From Triplophysa rosa (lineage: Eukaryota > Chordata > Actinopteri > Cypriniformes > Nemacheilidae): a stretch of 64,000 nt of DNA. The DNA is taken from NCBI RefSeq assembly GCF_024868665.1, contig NC_079890.1, positions 38,355,453 to 38,419,452 of the forward strand. The letters are read 5' to 3'. Below, one piece after another: positions 1-11,927 of this stretch (its first letter is position 1; every line of letters begins with the position of its first letter). Position numbers and translations under genes: made by a program. The notes under the pieces are model-generated. The model was not told the origin of the DNA. It saw nothing but the letters and a program-made list of their open reading frames with translations, and ran no database searches.

Positions 1-735
1 TTAGCACATGAGAAGAAATGTTATTGTAACGGCAGTTGTTCATGTTTATTGTATAAAGCTATTGTAGCAGATGATTTCTCAACATACAGCTGCAGAAACA
101 ATCAAGAGATTTTTACCTCCAGTTTTACCTCTAATCATCATTTCTGCACGTGTTGTGTTCATTCCAGAACCAAACTATGATTACGAATTATGTGTGATAT
201 TTAAAACTGCCAGATGGTTCAACACGCCGTGTGACTTCCCAAACTGTTTTGTCTGCTACAGTGGGGAGTATTCAGCTTGTGTTTCACTACAAAACTCAAG
301 TGTACAAAATAATGGTATACACTCATCATTCATAATGACAACGTGTGTGTTTGTGTTCTCCAGATATTTTACCCCATACTAGTCCCATAGCTCTTCCCAC
401 AGCTCCTCCCACAGTGAAGAAGACACAGATCTTAAGACTGGAAGTGACATCGGATGAGAACGTGAAGGATCCTGAAGTGAAGAAGAAAGTCTTAGAGAAG
501 GTGAAGGTCACTTCAGCACTTGTTTCAAACTCTCTGTTCGTGTTTACTGCTGATAGTTTCACGTCATTTGTGATGTAAGAGTGCAGTAACACAGTGTGAT
601 GATGTTCAGATCCAGCAGATCTTAAAGATGAAGGGCTTGGACGGCAATGCCACACTGTCCTGGAGAAATCAATCCGATGGGAATGTCTTACAGAAGTATC
701 AGGAGAATAACATCACTCAACAGATCTGTCACTGA
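1..735 (+). pseudogene. Partial C-type lectin gene, copy 1 (3' half intact, 5' half missing or broken)
   Basis: The 3' half matches the complete lectin gene at 3719-7294 almost base for base. A lectin-domain end reads about 170-260 (EPNYDYELCV, then CFVCYS, with a donor after base 260). A tail exon lies at 403-500 (PTVKKTQILRLEV) and a final exon at 610-735 (IQQILKMKGLDG to a TGA). Upstream of about 165 the reading frame no longer resembles a lectin domain: the WIGL and first-cysteine segments are absent. The copy is therefore truncated, has an unrecognised split exon, or is dead. An AG at 166-167 could be an acceptor. It keeps an EPN triplet, typical of calcium-dependent mannose-type lectins, which the intact copy lacks. 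Calling it a pseudogene is inference, because its 5' end may lie left of the window. Confidence 0.6.
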
Positions 736-2879
736 ACGATGGATTCACTTTTCTCTTCTACTGTTTGTTTATAAGTTGTTGATGTTGTCCTCAAGTGAAC
801 ATGTTCTTCATTGATGGACATGAACTCGTGTGTTCTGACTAGATTCTTCTGCATAGAAATCATCATTATTTCATTCAATGAATCTTCATGAATCTGTTCA
901 TGAAGTTGAATCTTTATTTATTATAATTCTCTTTCATAAGCTTCTCATTTATCTGCTGTTTGATGATAATACATACATGAGAGTACATTTATGTTTTGTG
1001 GTCTATTAGACTTTATAGATTCTCATTCGACTTTTTGGTCATATATATAAAGACTGACGTTCATGTTTGCTGTGTTTATCTGAAACATTAACTGGAAGCC
1101 TAAAGATTTCAAATTCACTGATAGTCAAACTGTATACAAGTGTATATTTGTGTCTGATCTAAAACATCAATGCAAATGACATAAATTTATTTATTTTATT
1201 CACTTGTAATTTAGAAATATATTTGGTATATATATATATATATATATTTAAAGCAATATGTAGATCTTTTGTCATTTCTTCATAAGATGTTTAGAAATGT
1301 TTTCTTGTCATTTTACCAAGTGGCTTCTTGAGATCTCACCCTGAGAAATAAACTCAGATCAAGAAAACCTCATATATAAATGAATCCTGTGGGTTGCTAC
1401 ATTTTTGACCCAACACTGGGTTGAAATAAAACAACATTTTTGATGCAAAATATTTAAAGTGTACCTGAAGTATACTTGCCATAGTTCTTCTTCAGCACAA
1501 TCAAATATTCTTCAGCCCTACATCTGCACAATAAAAGTGCATTGAGTACAAAATTGGTCGTTCCAATTTAGAATACCAAATGTACAGCCACAGAGTGTTT
1601 TTATTAAGTACATACATATGTCAATGGATATGCAGTACACTTAGCATGCAATAAATGTATTTCAATTACGTTTCAGTACATGTATTTTTCACTATAGGGC
1701 CTGCCTATGCAATCACACCTAAAGCAGTTTTTGTCATTTACCGTTTTTACGTTTTCTAACAAGTGACAATAAAATCATGAATACAATATCAAAGGGAATT
1801 ATTAACAATAATGATTTTTGTTTTAATCTGACAGTCCACTGTTTTTCATATTCTTGACATCTGATATGTTGTTCAGATTATGTGACCGTTGCTACAGTAG
1901 CATCTCCATGCTAAAGCTTTAAAATACTGGCGATGCCCCTCTCCACTCCCCAAAGTTCCTGTGAACAAGAAGCTGCAATCGTTTTTACTTCTGTATTCTG
2001 ACACATTTCAGAAATGTGGCCGTGGTTTGTGTTTTGCGAATTGATTGGATGTAAAAAAGCAGGAATTACATTTGGAAGTGGAACTGGCAGCAGAAGGGGA
2101 GGAGTTAACGGATGCGCCGCTCAAGCCGTCTAACTGATGTCATTGGAGATGGATAGTCACTAGAGGGCGAACATGCATTTTTAGATTTTAACGGAAGATT
2201 ATGAGGGAACGTACATTTTTAAAAGAGTATGACCCACACTGATAAGCTGTATACAATAAAAACTACACTATTTTATGAAAAACAGGAATATGTAATTTTT
2301 AATTTCACTGGGACTTTAAGTAACGTTGAATATGTGCATTTCAAAGTTCATTTGAACGCTCATGTCCACAAAAGCATTAAAAATAGCCATTTTGAGTGCC
2401 GTCGCTTTTCTTTTGTGTCCAAATGCTGTGTAGAATGACATGAGCAAGAGTTTTTCGGCACAATTATACCGTTCAATGAACAGGAACTTATTATTACATG
2501 GCGTTGTCATACTGTCATAAATTACAGTTTTTGCGCTATTTCGCCAATTAAAATATTTCCAAATAAAGCAGAATTGTTGTGTTTATCTAAACACACACAG
2601 TGGTGTTTCATTCCTAATTGAGTCCATGTTTTGAATGATTCGGAAGAAGGTCACAGCCTTTGCATTGCTTCACTGACTTTTTGGCCATTACACGGGCACC
2701 TGTAGCAGACCTTTCACATTTAAGAGCCTAACATTTCATTTTTCTCAACTTTACTGTATAAATGAAATATGTCGCACATTGAACAAGTTCCCACGTGAAG
2801 AATGTTGTAGTATACATCACTGTAAAGTTTTTAGAGTAAACTGTAGTTCAATTATTAGATAGTATTTCATGACGTCACA
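736..2879. other. Gene-free stretch between lectin copies
   Basis: AT-rich downstream and intergenic DNA. The first part (to about 840) is the 3' flank shared with the other lectin copy at 7295-7400. A short (TA)n run sits near 1228-1247. The small open frames around 2229-2510 show no family resemblance. No coding exon was recognised. Confidence 0.6.
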
Positions 2880-3718
2880 CACCTGACTCTCGACTCTTTA
2901 GTGACTGGAAAAATCACACATCATTAAACACAGACACACATTTGTTTGGTAAAAACGTGTTTTCTTTAAACTCATTTGTTAAGATCATCAATTCAAATCA
3001 AGAACGCAACGAATGTTTTTGTGAACAAAAATGGAAAAAAAGCATCACCTGTCAGCTCATAACTAAAGTGTTAAAAACGTATCTTGTGTTTTTCTGTCAC
3101 TTTGGTTAAATAATGTTTTGCTCATTTGTTGAAAGATAAACTCAAAACGAGAACACAGCACATATCTGTGAATGAACACAAAAAAGAAAATAAAGGTTTA
3201 TAAATGTGATTTTTTTATTTAAAATGGAGAGTGAATGTGATTTATTTGAATCAGATGAAGACACGTTTACACTTGATATTAAGATTCATTCTGAATGATA
3301 CAACAGGCGAGAAATGTATGATGGATATTGAAGATTTCCTCTGAGATGTGAAATGCAAAATCTCTGTGTTCTTAGAGATCCTAAAACTCACGTCAGGTTT
3401 ATCAAATCATCTGTGTTTGTCAGAGTTCAGTTCAGCTCAGTTCTGCTCTGAGAAGAAGTTGAAATGGAGACATGAAATTATTAATCAATGGCAAAAATAT
3501 TCAAAATTCCGTTTCATTGATTAAGAGCGGCTTCACAAAAATAAAACATTTGTTCGGTCCAATATTTTATATGATGCAGCTCCTGGTATGTAAATGTCTG
3601 CTGACACTCTTTGAATGTTGTTTTCCATGTAAAACACACGCACGCATGTCAGCATGTTCATGAAAGTTCAGAGAGATTCACACAAGGTTTCTTGTAGCTG
3701 CAGACATCAGTTGTCATC
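2880..3718 (+). promoter_or_regulatory. Upstream region of the lectin gene, duplicated at 9.2-10.26 kb
   Basis: This 5' flank shares long similar blocks with 9200-10255. Examples are a shared block around AAGATCATCAATTCAAATCA, the GTTTTGCTCATTTGTTG block, and the final 100 bases before the ATGAGG start. The similarity shows that promoter and signal exon were duplicated as one unit. No TATA box can be assigned with confidence. Confidence 0.5.
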
Positions 3719-6700
3719 ATGAGGATTGTTTTATTCATCCTGCTCTTATCAGGTCAGTTTCATTTGGGTTTCATAAATATTCATTTTGGTTCAAAACTTT
3801 AATGAATGTGGATGTTGTAATAAAATGTTGTAATGTGTGCTTTTCTAAGTACACCAGGACATCTGTGTTTATGATCATCATAATGTTTTAATGTGTTCAT
3901 GATATTACACACATGATCGTATATATTAACAGGTTTTTTTTTATCTCTACTGCTTTGTTTTATGAGGTAAAACACAAAAACAGTTAGCAAATCAACATCT
4001 GTGTCCATTTCGTTTAACAGTTACTCTTAGTCTTAAACAAAAAGTATACCTAAAAATACACTCACTTTACTTTAGTATAACTAATCAAATAAACCTTACT
4101 GTCACGGAACTGGCAGAAGAACCCAAGCGCAGGCAGGCAGTGACGGGGTTAACGAAAAACAATACTTTATTTATTAACAAAACACAACCAAAACACCCAC
4201 AATGGGGAAAAACTAAACTGAGAACAACTACCATCAAACAAAGACTTCCCACGTGGGGGCAAAACAAAAAGACAGGAACAAAATAAACTAACTATAAAGC
4301 AACAACACAACGTCTTAACAAACAGCACGACAGGGTAGAACACAAAAACTCACAGAAACCCGAGGACCATAGTACAGTACATACAACGTACACGCACAGA
4401 ACGCAAACAGTACAATACACGAGCACAGGACAAAGAAACAAGAGGGTATAATAGAGAAGACAAACGAGGGATAACGAGCAGGGCAGGTGTAGAACATCAA
4501 ACACTTAGGGAAGGATAACGAGGAAACGAGAGGAGTGGGGCCAATGACAAGACACTGGAGAGAACGCATATTATTGTCAAAAGAACAATAATATGTTTCT
4601 CCCCACACCTAACCAAAGACTTTGTCATGGCTCTGCTACAGGACCAAGAAAACATGACTAAGTGAAGCAGAGCCATGACACCTTACAGTGCATACTAATT
4701 CCAATGTACTTTTAAATGTCATTACATGTTCAGTGTATTTCAGTGGTACTTGAGACAAAACTGTTCTAGCTGTGGATTATCCCGTTTATACCATGGTTAT
4801 TGGCCAAGTTAAAGCTTTTATTGATGTTTACAGTGTCATTTTAGATCAAACAGGTGAAAATGAGGGTTATTTTGTCAGTTAATTTTAAATGTAATCAAAC
4901 TGACTGGAGCTACCCGTGCGTTAAAGGCTTTTAATGCTTCGTTCCAGCCAATCAGAATCCAGTATTCAAACAGACCATGGTATAAGTAAGGGATAATCCA
5001 CAGCTAGCCGTGCGCTAAAGGGTTTTAATGCACGACGTGGAGGCCAAGAACCACCCGACGCGAAGCGGAGGTTAAAATCCTTTAACGCACGGCTAGCTGT
5101 GAATTATCCCGCTTATACCGTGGTCATTTGCCAAGTTAAATCTTTTATCTTGATGTTTACAGTGACATTTTAGATCAAACAGGTGAAAATGACAGTGATT
5201 TTGTCAGTTAATTTCAAAAGGGTTTTAATGCACACCTTCCAGCCAATCAGAATCCAGTATTCAAACAGACCACGGTATAATTAAGGGATAATCCACAGCT
5301 AGCCGTGCGCTAAAGGGTTTTAATGCACGACGTGGAGGCCAAGAACCACCCGACGCGAAGCGGAGGTTAAAATCCTTTAACGCACGGCTAGCTGTGAATT
5401 ATCCCGCTTATACCGTGGTCATTTGCCAAGTTAAATCTTTTATCTTGATGTTTACAGTGACATTTTAGATCAAACAGGTGAAAATGACAGTGATTTTGTC
5501 AGTTAATTTCAAAAGGGTTTTAATGCACACCTTCCAGCCAATCAGAATCCAGTATTCAAACAGACCACGGTATAATTAAGGGATAATCCACAGATAGCCG
5601 TGCGTTAAAGGGTTTTAATGCACACCTTCCAGCCAATCAGAATCCAGTATTCAAACAGACCACGGTATAATTAAGGGATAATCCACAGCTAGCCGTGCGT
5701 TAAAGGGTTTTAATGCACGACGTGGAGGCCAAGAACCACCCGACGCGAAGCGGAGGTTAAAATCCTTTAACGCACGGCTAGCTGTGAATTATCCCGCTTA
5801 TACCGTGGTCATTTGCCAAGTTAAATCTTTTATCTTGATGTTTACAGTGACATTTTAGATCAAACAGGTGAAAATGACAGTGATTTTGTCAGTTAATTTC
5901 AAAAGGGTTTTAATGCACACCTTCCAGCCAATCAGAATCCAGTATTCAAACAGACCACGGTATAATTAAGGGATAATCCACAGATAGCCGTGCGTTAAAG
6001 GGTTTTAATGCACACCTTCCAGCCAATCAGAATCCAGTATTCAAACAGACCACGGTATAATTAAGGGATAATCCACAGCTAGCCGTGCGTTAAAGGGTTT
6101 TAATGCACGACGTGGAGGCCAAGAACCACCCGACGCGAAGCGGAGGTTAAAATCCTTTAACGCACGGCTAGCTGTGAATTATCCCGCTTATACCGTGGTC
6201 ATTTGCCAAGTTAAATCTTTTATCTTGATGTTTACAGTGACATTTTAGATCAAACAGGTGAAAATGACAGTGATTTTGTCAGTTAATTTCAAAAGGGTTT
6301 TAATGCACACCTTCCAGCCAATCAGAATCCAGTATTCAAACAGACCATGTTATAAGTACCTATAAATAGTCAATTCAGAAAAGACCGAAAGTGATTTTAG
6401 AAGGATCTGTTTAGTTTAGTCTATCGTTAACGAAACCAAAATATGCTTTGAAATGAGTGTTATTTTTAAACCGTGACTGATGTAATAAATAAAGATTCTG
6501 TATATGTTTCTTTCATCTTCAGCTCTGATGGATGGCGCGTTCTCGCTGGAGTTTTCCTTTGTGCCTATAAAGAAGAAGTGGCTTGATGCTCAGACGTACT
6601 GCAGAGACTATTTCACAGATTTAATCACCATTAGAGATCTGACAGAAAATGAAGAGGTCTTAGCCGCTTCAGGCAATACATCGTTCTGGATTGGACTGCA

Positions 6701-7294
6701 TGGGACGGTTTTAAACTTGATCTGGTCTGATCGGAGCAAAGTCACGTTCGTCAATTGGGCTACAGAAAACACACACAATCAATACGGAATATGTGTGCTA
6801 TCTGATTCTGGCGGATGGCACAACATGTCGTGTGAATTAGAACAGGATTTTGTCTGCTACAGTGGGGAGTATTCAGCTTGTGTTTCACTACAAAACTCAA
6901 GTGTACAAAATAATTGTATACACTCATCATTCATAATGACAACGTGTGTGTTCTTCTACAGCTCCGCCCACAGTGAAGAAGACACAGATCTTAAGACTGG
7001 AAGTGACATCGGATGAGAACGTGAAGGATCCTGAAGTGAAGAAGAAAGTCTTAGAGAAGGTGAAGGTCACTTCAGCACTTGTTTCAAACTCTCTGTTCGT
7101 GTTTACTGCTGATAGTTTCACGTCATTTGTGATGTAAGCGTGCAGTAACACAGTGTGATGATGTTCAGATCCAGCAGATCTTAAAGATGAAGGGCTTGGA
7201 CGGCAATGCCACACTGTCCTGGAGAAATCAATCCGATGGGAATGTCTTCCAGAAGTATCAGGAGAATAACATCACTCAACAGATCTGTCACTGA
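3719..7294 (+). CDS. Secreted C-type lectin domain protein, four exons
   Basis: Coding exons are 3719-3752 (signal, MRIVLFILLLS, phase 1), 6523-6861 (lectin domain), 6962-7059 and 7169-7294 (tail), giving 198 residues with all splice phases compatible. The lectin domain shows WLDAQTYCRDYFTDL, FWIGL, a WSD segment, GGWHNMSC and DFVCYS, so all four canonical cysteines are present. The calcium/mannose EPN or QPD triplet is replaced by ENTHN, so classical mannose binding is doubtful. The tail (ILRLEV, helix VKKKVLEKIQQILK, ATLSW) predicts beta-alpha-beta and is lectin-family specific in fish. The product should be secreted, since I see no membrane segment. Intron 1 (2.8 kb) carries a solo LTR and a satellite. 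Family membership is clear; ligand and symbol are not. Confidence 0.85.
4100..4680 (-). mobile_element. Solo LTR of a retrotransposon
   Basis: The element has TGTCA...TGACA ends, begins TGTCACGGAACTGG and ends AGAGCCATGACA. It is flanked by a direct repeat CCTTAC (4094-4099 and 4681-4686) that fits a target-site duplication. A reverse-strand AATAAA near 4165-4175 suggests that the LTR reads on the minus strand. A 15-base inverted repeat (TGTCATGGCTCTGCT) bounds its right 57 bases. No internal gag or pol is present. Gypsy-type is a guess from the TGTCA ends. Confidence 0.65.
4765..6350. repeat. Palindromic tandem satellite array in lectin intron 1
   Basis: A unit containing CCAGCCAATCAGAATCCAGT recurs at 4944, 5239, 5534, 5629, 5924, 6019 and 6314. 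The spacings are 295, 295, 95, 295, 95 and 295 bases. The 295-base unit is itself a palindrome: GGGATAATCCACAGCTAGCC pairs with GGCTAGCTGTGAATTATCCC around a centre rich in CG. Neighbouring units are nearly identical, so the expansion is recent. It most likely grew from a palindromic DNA transposon, because a single related copy sits at 21.06-21.43 kb. Confidence 0.85.
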
Positions 7295-7901
7295 ACGATG
7301 GATTCACTTTTCTCTTCTACTGTTTGTTTATAAGTTGTTGATGTTGTCCTCAAGTGAACATGTTCTTCATTGATGGACATGAACTCGTGTGTTCTGACTC
7401 TTCTGCATAGAAATCATCATTATTTCATTTAGTTAGATGAGATGAATCTGTGCTGAGCTGTGGTGTCTAAGGTATATATTTATGAGTATTTCACATCTTT
7501 TATTCAATTCATTATAATTCCCTTTCACAAGATTCTCATTCATCCGCTGTTTGTTAATAATAAATATAGAATACATTTTTAATAACATTATGTTTTATTA
7601 GTCTGTGTTGATTGACATTTAGTTCTTATTTGGTCACAGTGTATATCAAGACTGAAGTGAATGTTTGCTGTGTTTATCTGAAACATGAACTGGATTCTAC
7701 ACCTAAAGATTTAAATGCATTTCATTCACTGATAGTTAAACTGTATAAGTGTGCATGTTTGAGTTCGATGTAAAACACCAATGCAAATGACATCAATAAA
7801 TCTCTTTCATGATGAACATGTTTTCTGTAATTATCTATTTTATTCACATGTCATTTATAAATATTTTGGTGGGGTCTTAACTAGAAAGTGTTTTATTCAC
7901 A

Positions 7902-8645
7902 CACTGTAAACCCGAATGTTCAAAGAAATTAAACAGTTTAAGTAGTGTAAACTTAATTTTATATTAAAAAAATTCCTAACTTAAATGTTTTGAGTTCCTG
8001 TAACTAATTCTTACTTTTGAGTTAGTTTAACTTAATTTCAACAAGTTAATTCAAGATGATTTGTTGAGAATGAAATTCAGTTCCCAGCATGCTTTGCGTG
8101 AGACTGCATGAGGAAAGTCAATTTTGAAATGAAGTGTTATTTTATGAGTTTTTAGAAAGGAAAAAGCCTTGTTAATGATGAATGTTCAATTATCTTGGAT
8201 ATTTAGAAGAGTTTGTTGCATTTTTGACTTTTGGGGTTACCATCGTTCAGAAGAGTGGTGCTTATGCTTAGGTTGTGGGAGGTGCAATAGCAGTCGTGTG
8301 TGTGTGTTGCATCACTCTCTGTGAAGGCTGTTTGTTAATTGTTGATGCAGCTGAACTGTTTAGGTTGTCTTAAGACCTTTCATTTATTTAGCTGTAAATA
8401 AAAAAAAGTTACTTTGCTAAATGTTCAAAATTAAAAGGAGTCAACAACAGTACAACAAACTCAAAACGGACTAGTTTTGCTTACTTAAAATTGTTCAAAA
8501 TTAAAAGGAGTCAACAACAGTACAACAAACTCAAAACTTACTAGTTTTGCTTACTTAAAATTGGGAACATCATAACTCAAAAAATTTGATGTAACTGATT
8601 ACCTCAAATTTTTTGAGTTTTCCCAACTTATTCGGGTTTACAGTG
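7902..8645. mobile_element. MITE with CACTGTAAACCCGAAT terminal inverted repeats
   Basis: The left end CACTGTAAACCCGAAT and right end ATTCGGGTTTACAGTG are exact reverse complements, and the interior is AT-rich with no coding capacity. Inside, a 70-base segment is tandemly duplicated (8422-8491 and 8492-8561). Non-autonomous DNA transposon; superfamily not determined. Confidence 0.75.
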
Positions 8646-9199
8646 CAGGCTGAAATTCACAAGTGACCTTTTCTTCATAAAATGTCTTCAAGAAATGCTT
8701 TCTTGTCATTTTATGAAGTGACTTCGTGAGGTCTCACCCTGAGAAAATCAACTCAGATCAAGGAAACCTCATATATTTGTGAAAACACAGCAAAAGTCTT
8801 CAAACGGCTTTGTTTCTGTGAAAATGAAGAGCCATTAGCCTTTGTTTTTAAACCCTTATATTTTAATAATACATGTAGTTCATGCATTTACAATCACATT
8901 CATCCCGTAACATTATGCAATTGTTTTATAAACACATTTCAGGAGCATTAAACAGTGTCAAGAGTTCAGTGTCAAGATTATATTTGTTGATGTTAACATT
9001 TTCTTTTGTATCCATCTGTAGTATGTCAATATTCTGATATTTTAATGAAATATACCTTTTGACCTAAAAGACAACACACGTACATTTAATAAGGTATTTC
9101 AATTTAAATTCCAGGGGGATGATATCGCCACCCAGTATATCTGTCAGACCAGCCTTCTATAGGTGACAGAAACCGGTCCTGGTGGGAGTGTTTGTGATG
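8646..9199. other. 3' flank remnant of the lectin cluster, no gene seen
   Basis: The block near 8660-8780 (TTCTTCATAAAATGTCTTCA, then TCACCCTGAGAAA) resembles 1270-1370 downstream of lectin copy 1. It marks the end of the old tandem duplication unit, split here by the MITE. No coding exon was recognised. Confidence 0.5.
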
Positions 9200-9423
9200 A
9201 CATCACACACCTGACCACATCACGCATCATTAAACACAGGCACACATTTGTTTTGTCGGTCACTTAGGTAAAGAAGTGTTTCGTCTTAAACTCATTTGTT
9301 AAGATCATCAATTCAAATCAAGAACGCCTCACCTCTTAGCTCTTTCTCATAACTATACTGCAACTGATGTAATAAACTGATCCTTTTGTTTTGTCTGTCA
9401 CTTTGGTTAAATAATGTTTTGCT

Positions 9424-9939
9424 GTCAGCGCCGATAGCCCTGTGGTTAGTGCACCGACATACAGCGCCAGTTCGATTCCCGTCTCGGCATTACTTTGCCG
9501 AAACCACTTCCCCATCTCCACCCAACACCAGGGGCGGACTGGGAAGCAAAAACAACCCTGGAGTTTTCGGCCCACATCGGCACTCTGCTATTTCTGTCGA
9601 CGGGGGGGAGGATGTTTGATTGCATCGGCCGTCCACCATTTCTGTCGACGGGGGGTTACATGTTTACGCGTCCGTCTCGCTAATGCCTTTGCAACTGTCT
9701 GTCTGGCCCAATGTCCATTCCGGCCCCATACATTAGCGGCCCACTGGGAAAAGTTCCGATACTCCGGATGGCCTGTCCGCCCCTGGTCGCGGCCGTAGGC
9801 CATCGGTGGGAGGGCCGTTCTGGACTTTGACAGAATGTCCTACTGGTCGGTCCACCCCTGCCAAACACTTTCCTGTCACTTCTATGTGCTACCCCATTAA
9901 AGGCATAAAAGACCCTTAAACTTAATTTATATAAAAATG
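9424..9939 (+). mobile_element. tRNA-derived SINE-like insertion with target-site duplication
   Basis: The head carries RNA polymerase III promoter-like boxes: TAGCCCTGTGG (A) near 9434 and AGTTCGATTCC (B) near 9469. Flanks are near-identical 14-base repeats, AATAATGTTTTGCT at 9410-9423 and AATAAAGTTTTGCT at 9940-9953. The sister promoter region near 3115 has the uninterrupted site, so this is an insertion into duplicated lectin promoter DNA. The inner part (about 9531-9783) is GC-rich and bounded by CAGGGGCGGAC and GTCCGCCCCTG. That could be a composite or a captured hAT-like piece. Confidence 0.65.
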
Positions 9940-10255
9940 AATAAAGTTTTGCTCATTTGTTGGAAGATAAACTCAAATAGAGAACACATGACATTAAGAA
10001 CACAATTGAATCATTTAGGTGTTTCCAGTCAGAACATTTTCAGTTGAGCTCTGTTCTGTGTTGACAGTGAGAAATCAAACATTTGTTCAGTAAAATGTGA
10101 AACGTGATTTTGTGACGCAGCTCCTGGTACAGTATGTAAACGTCTGCTGACGCTCTTTGAATGTTGTTTTCAATGTAACACACGTACACACGTCAACAAG
10201 AAACTTTAGAAAGATTCCACGCGAGTTTTCGTAGCTGCAGACATCAATTGTCATC

Positions 10256-10300
10256 ATGAGGATTGTTTTAAATTTATTTGCTTTCGATATTTAACCTAGT
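10256..10300 (+). pseudogene. Relic signal exon of a third C-type lectin unit
   Basis: The sequence matches the signal exon and upstream region of the intact lectin (same TCATCATGAGGATTGTTTTA start) but then diverges into AT-rich DNA. The downstream donor is lost and no lectin-domain exon follows before the F-type lectin gene. It is the dead 5' end of a third tandem unit. Confidence 0.65.
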
Positions 10301-10334
10301 TATTTGAGTGCCTTATTTTGTGGTATGTTTTATT

Positions 10335-10440
10335 AACCATTCTATGTTACGCTGCTTTTTCCTCTGTGGAGCACGATGGTCAGCTAAGAGGCTGTTGTAT
10401 ATGTGCGATATAAATAAATTGAACTTGAACTTGATTTACT
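10335..10440 (+). repeat. SINE/LINE 3' tail fragment
   Basis: The segment ends GATATAAATAAATTGAACTT with a repeated TTGAACTTGA tail. This is the common fish retroposon tail, and a similar one lies at 63.9 kb. Confidence 0.45.
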
Positions 10441-11594
10441 CTTTCTGCTCTATTTGGGTTTGATGAATGTACGTATACAGATGAATGAGAAACAAACACT
10501 GGAGTTTCTTCATGCACACATACAGTATAGAATGAATGCTGCTGTACATTTGAATCCATCATCAAACAAATGAGTTCCAAGCAAAACAGACCTAAACAAA
10601 ACATTTCATGGGACACTAGAGAGTCGGGTCATTCTTATTTGGATCATGCGAGTATAAAAAATCCAACTTGCAAAGTTAATAATGTAACTTGATCCAATAA
10701 GTTTTAGTTGAAGAAATCAATTTATTATTTGCATATATTCAACATAATTAGTCTAAACATGTTCCTAACAAAGATTACTTTGTTGACTGGACTTCGATTC
10801 CCAAGTGTTTGTCCAAAACATGTCAAAACCTTTGTCCAACTTGCAAAACAGTGTAATCTGAACAAACAATATTGCAAGAGTTTGAAAGTTCCCAGCATGC
10901 ATTGCAGCATGTTTATTCAATTATTATTTATATTCAAAGATTAGCGTTTTAGTTCTTGCTCGCTATATTTATGCTTCATTGTTGTTTTCACTGTTCGTTT
11001 TCTGTTGCGCTCAGAGTTTTTAATGAGTGATTTTTGTTGATGGTTCCCATGATTGATGCTTGTGTGTTCAGTGTTGAGTTGTAAGTGTATGACACAGTGA
11101 CACAACCAGTGAAAATACATTCAACACAAAATGTTTTTTGACCAATGTTTAGGTTTGTCTAAAGTAGAACATACTGTATATACCATTCATGCGTTGATTC
11201 CAGTCAAGTGCTGACCAGAGAGCTGCGTATGTTCAGAACAGCTCATGCCTGTGCCGTGACCTGTTGAATAAAAACACCAAACAAAAACTAGATTAAGAGA
11301 ACATTATAATTAGAATGAGTGTAAAACTGAAAAGTTGAATCTTTACTCAAGAGAGGTCATTTAGCATTTAGCATTGAGAAGGCCGCTGACTCACAGACGG
11401 GTCAGTTTTGAGATTGTTTTATAGGACTTGTTGTCAGGATTGTGGACTGTGTGGGCCACTAGAGGCCGCCATTGAGACTTATGGTCAGTTTTCTTCTGGC
11501 AGGATTATGGACCTACATTTGCGTATGATAATACCATATTGCCGTACAATAACTTTCTACATCATGAACAGTATTTAAATGAAACAAAAAAAGA

Positions 11595-11661
11595 TTGTGT
11601 GTGTGCGTGTGTGTGCTTGTGTGTGTATGCGCGTGCGTGCATGCGTGTGTGCGTGTGTGTG
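11595..11661. repeat. (GT)n-rich microsatellite
   Basis: About 65 bases of GT dinucleotides with GC and AT interruptions, just upstream of the F-type lectin start. Confidence 0.8.
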
Positions 11662-11927
11662 GTTTTATCATTTTAAAAGCAAAAATGAACAAACACAACC
11701 ATACAGACACCCGATGACCTTCTTTCCTGACAATAACACGGGTGAGGTCATTATTTTCATTCTCAGTTTTGCATTCGTTCCTGATTTGATTTGTTAATTT
11801 GACATAAATGACAGCTGGAGGTGGGAAACGTTTTAGTAAAATTCCAATGACATGTGAAACAGATCGCAGTACATGCTGAATATCTCTTCTCTTCTCTATT
11901 CTCATATTCGTTTTCTTCAGCGGTGAC

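Noticed and set aside
326..655. Minus-strand frames over the lectin tail exons (also 6927-7214)
   Set aside because: Antisense of confirmed lectin exons; they are duplicated only because the region is duplicated.
4944..6350. Regularly spaced repeats resembling a CRISPR array
   Set aside because: Units are 95 or 295 bases, palindromic, without unique spacers, and lie in a vertebrate intron.
7902..8645. Possible long non-coding RNA with terminal repeats
   Set aside because: Exact inverted ends and an AT-rich interior explain it as a MITE.
9424..9490. tRNA gene at the head of the 9.4 kb insertion
   Set aside because: Promoter boxes only; the flanking duplications show it is a SINE head.
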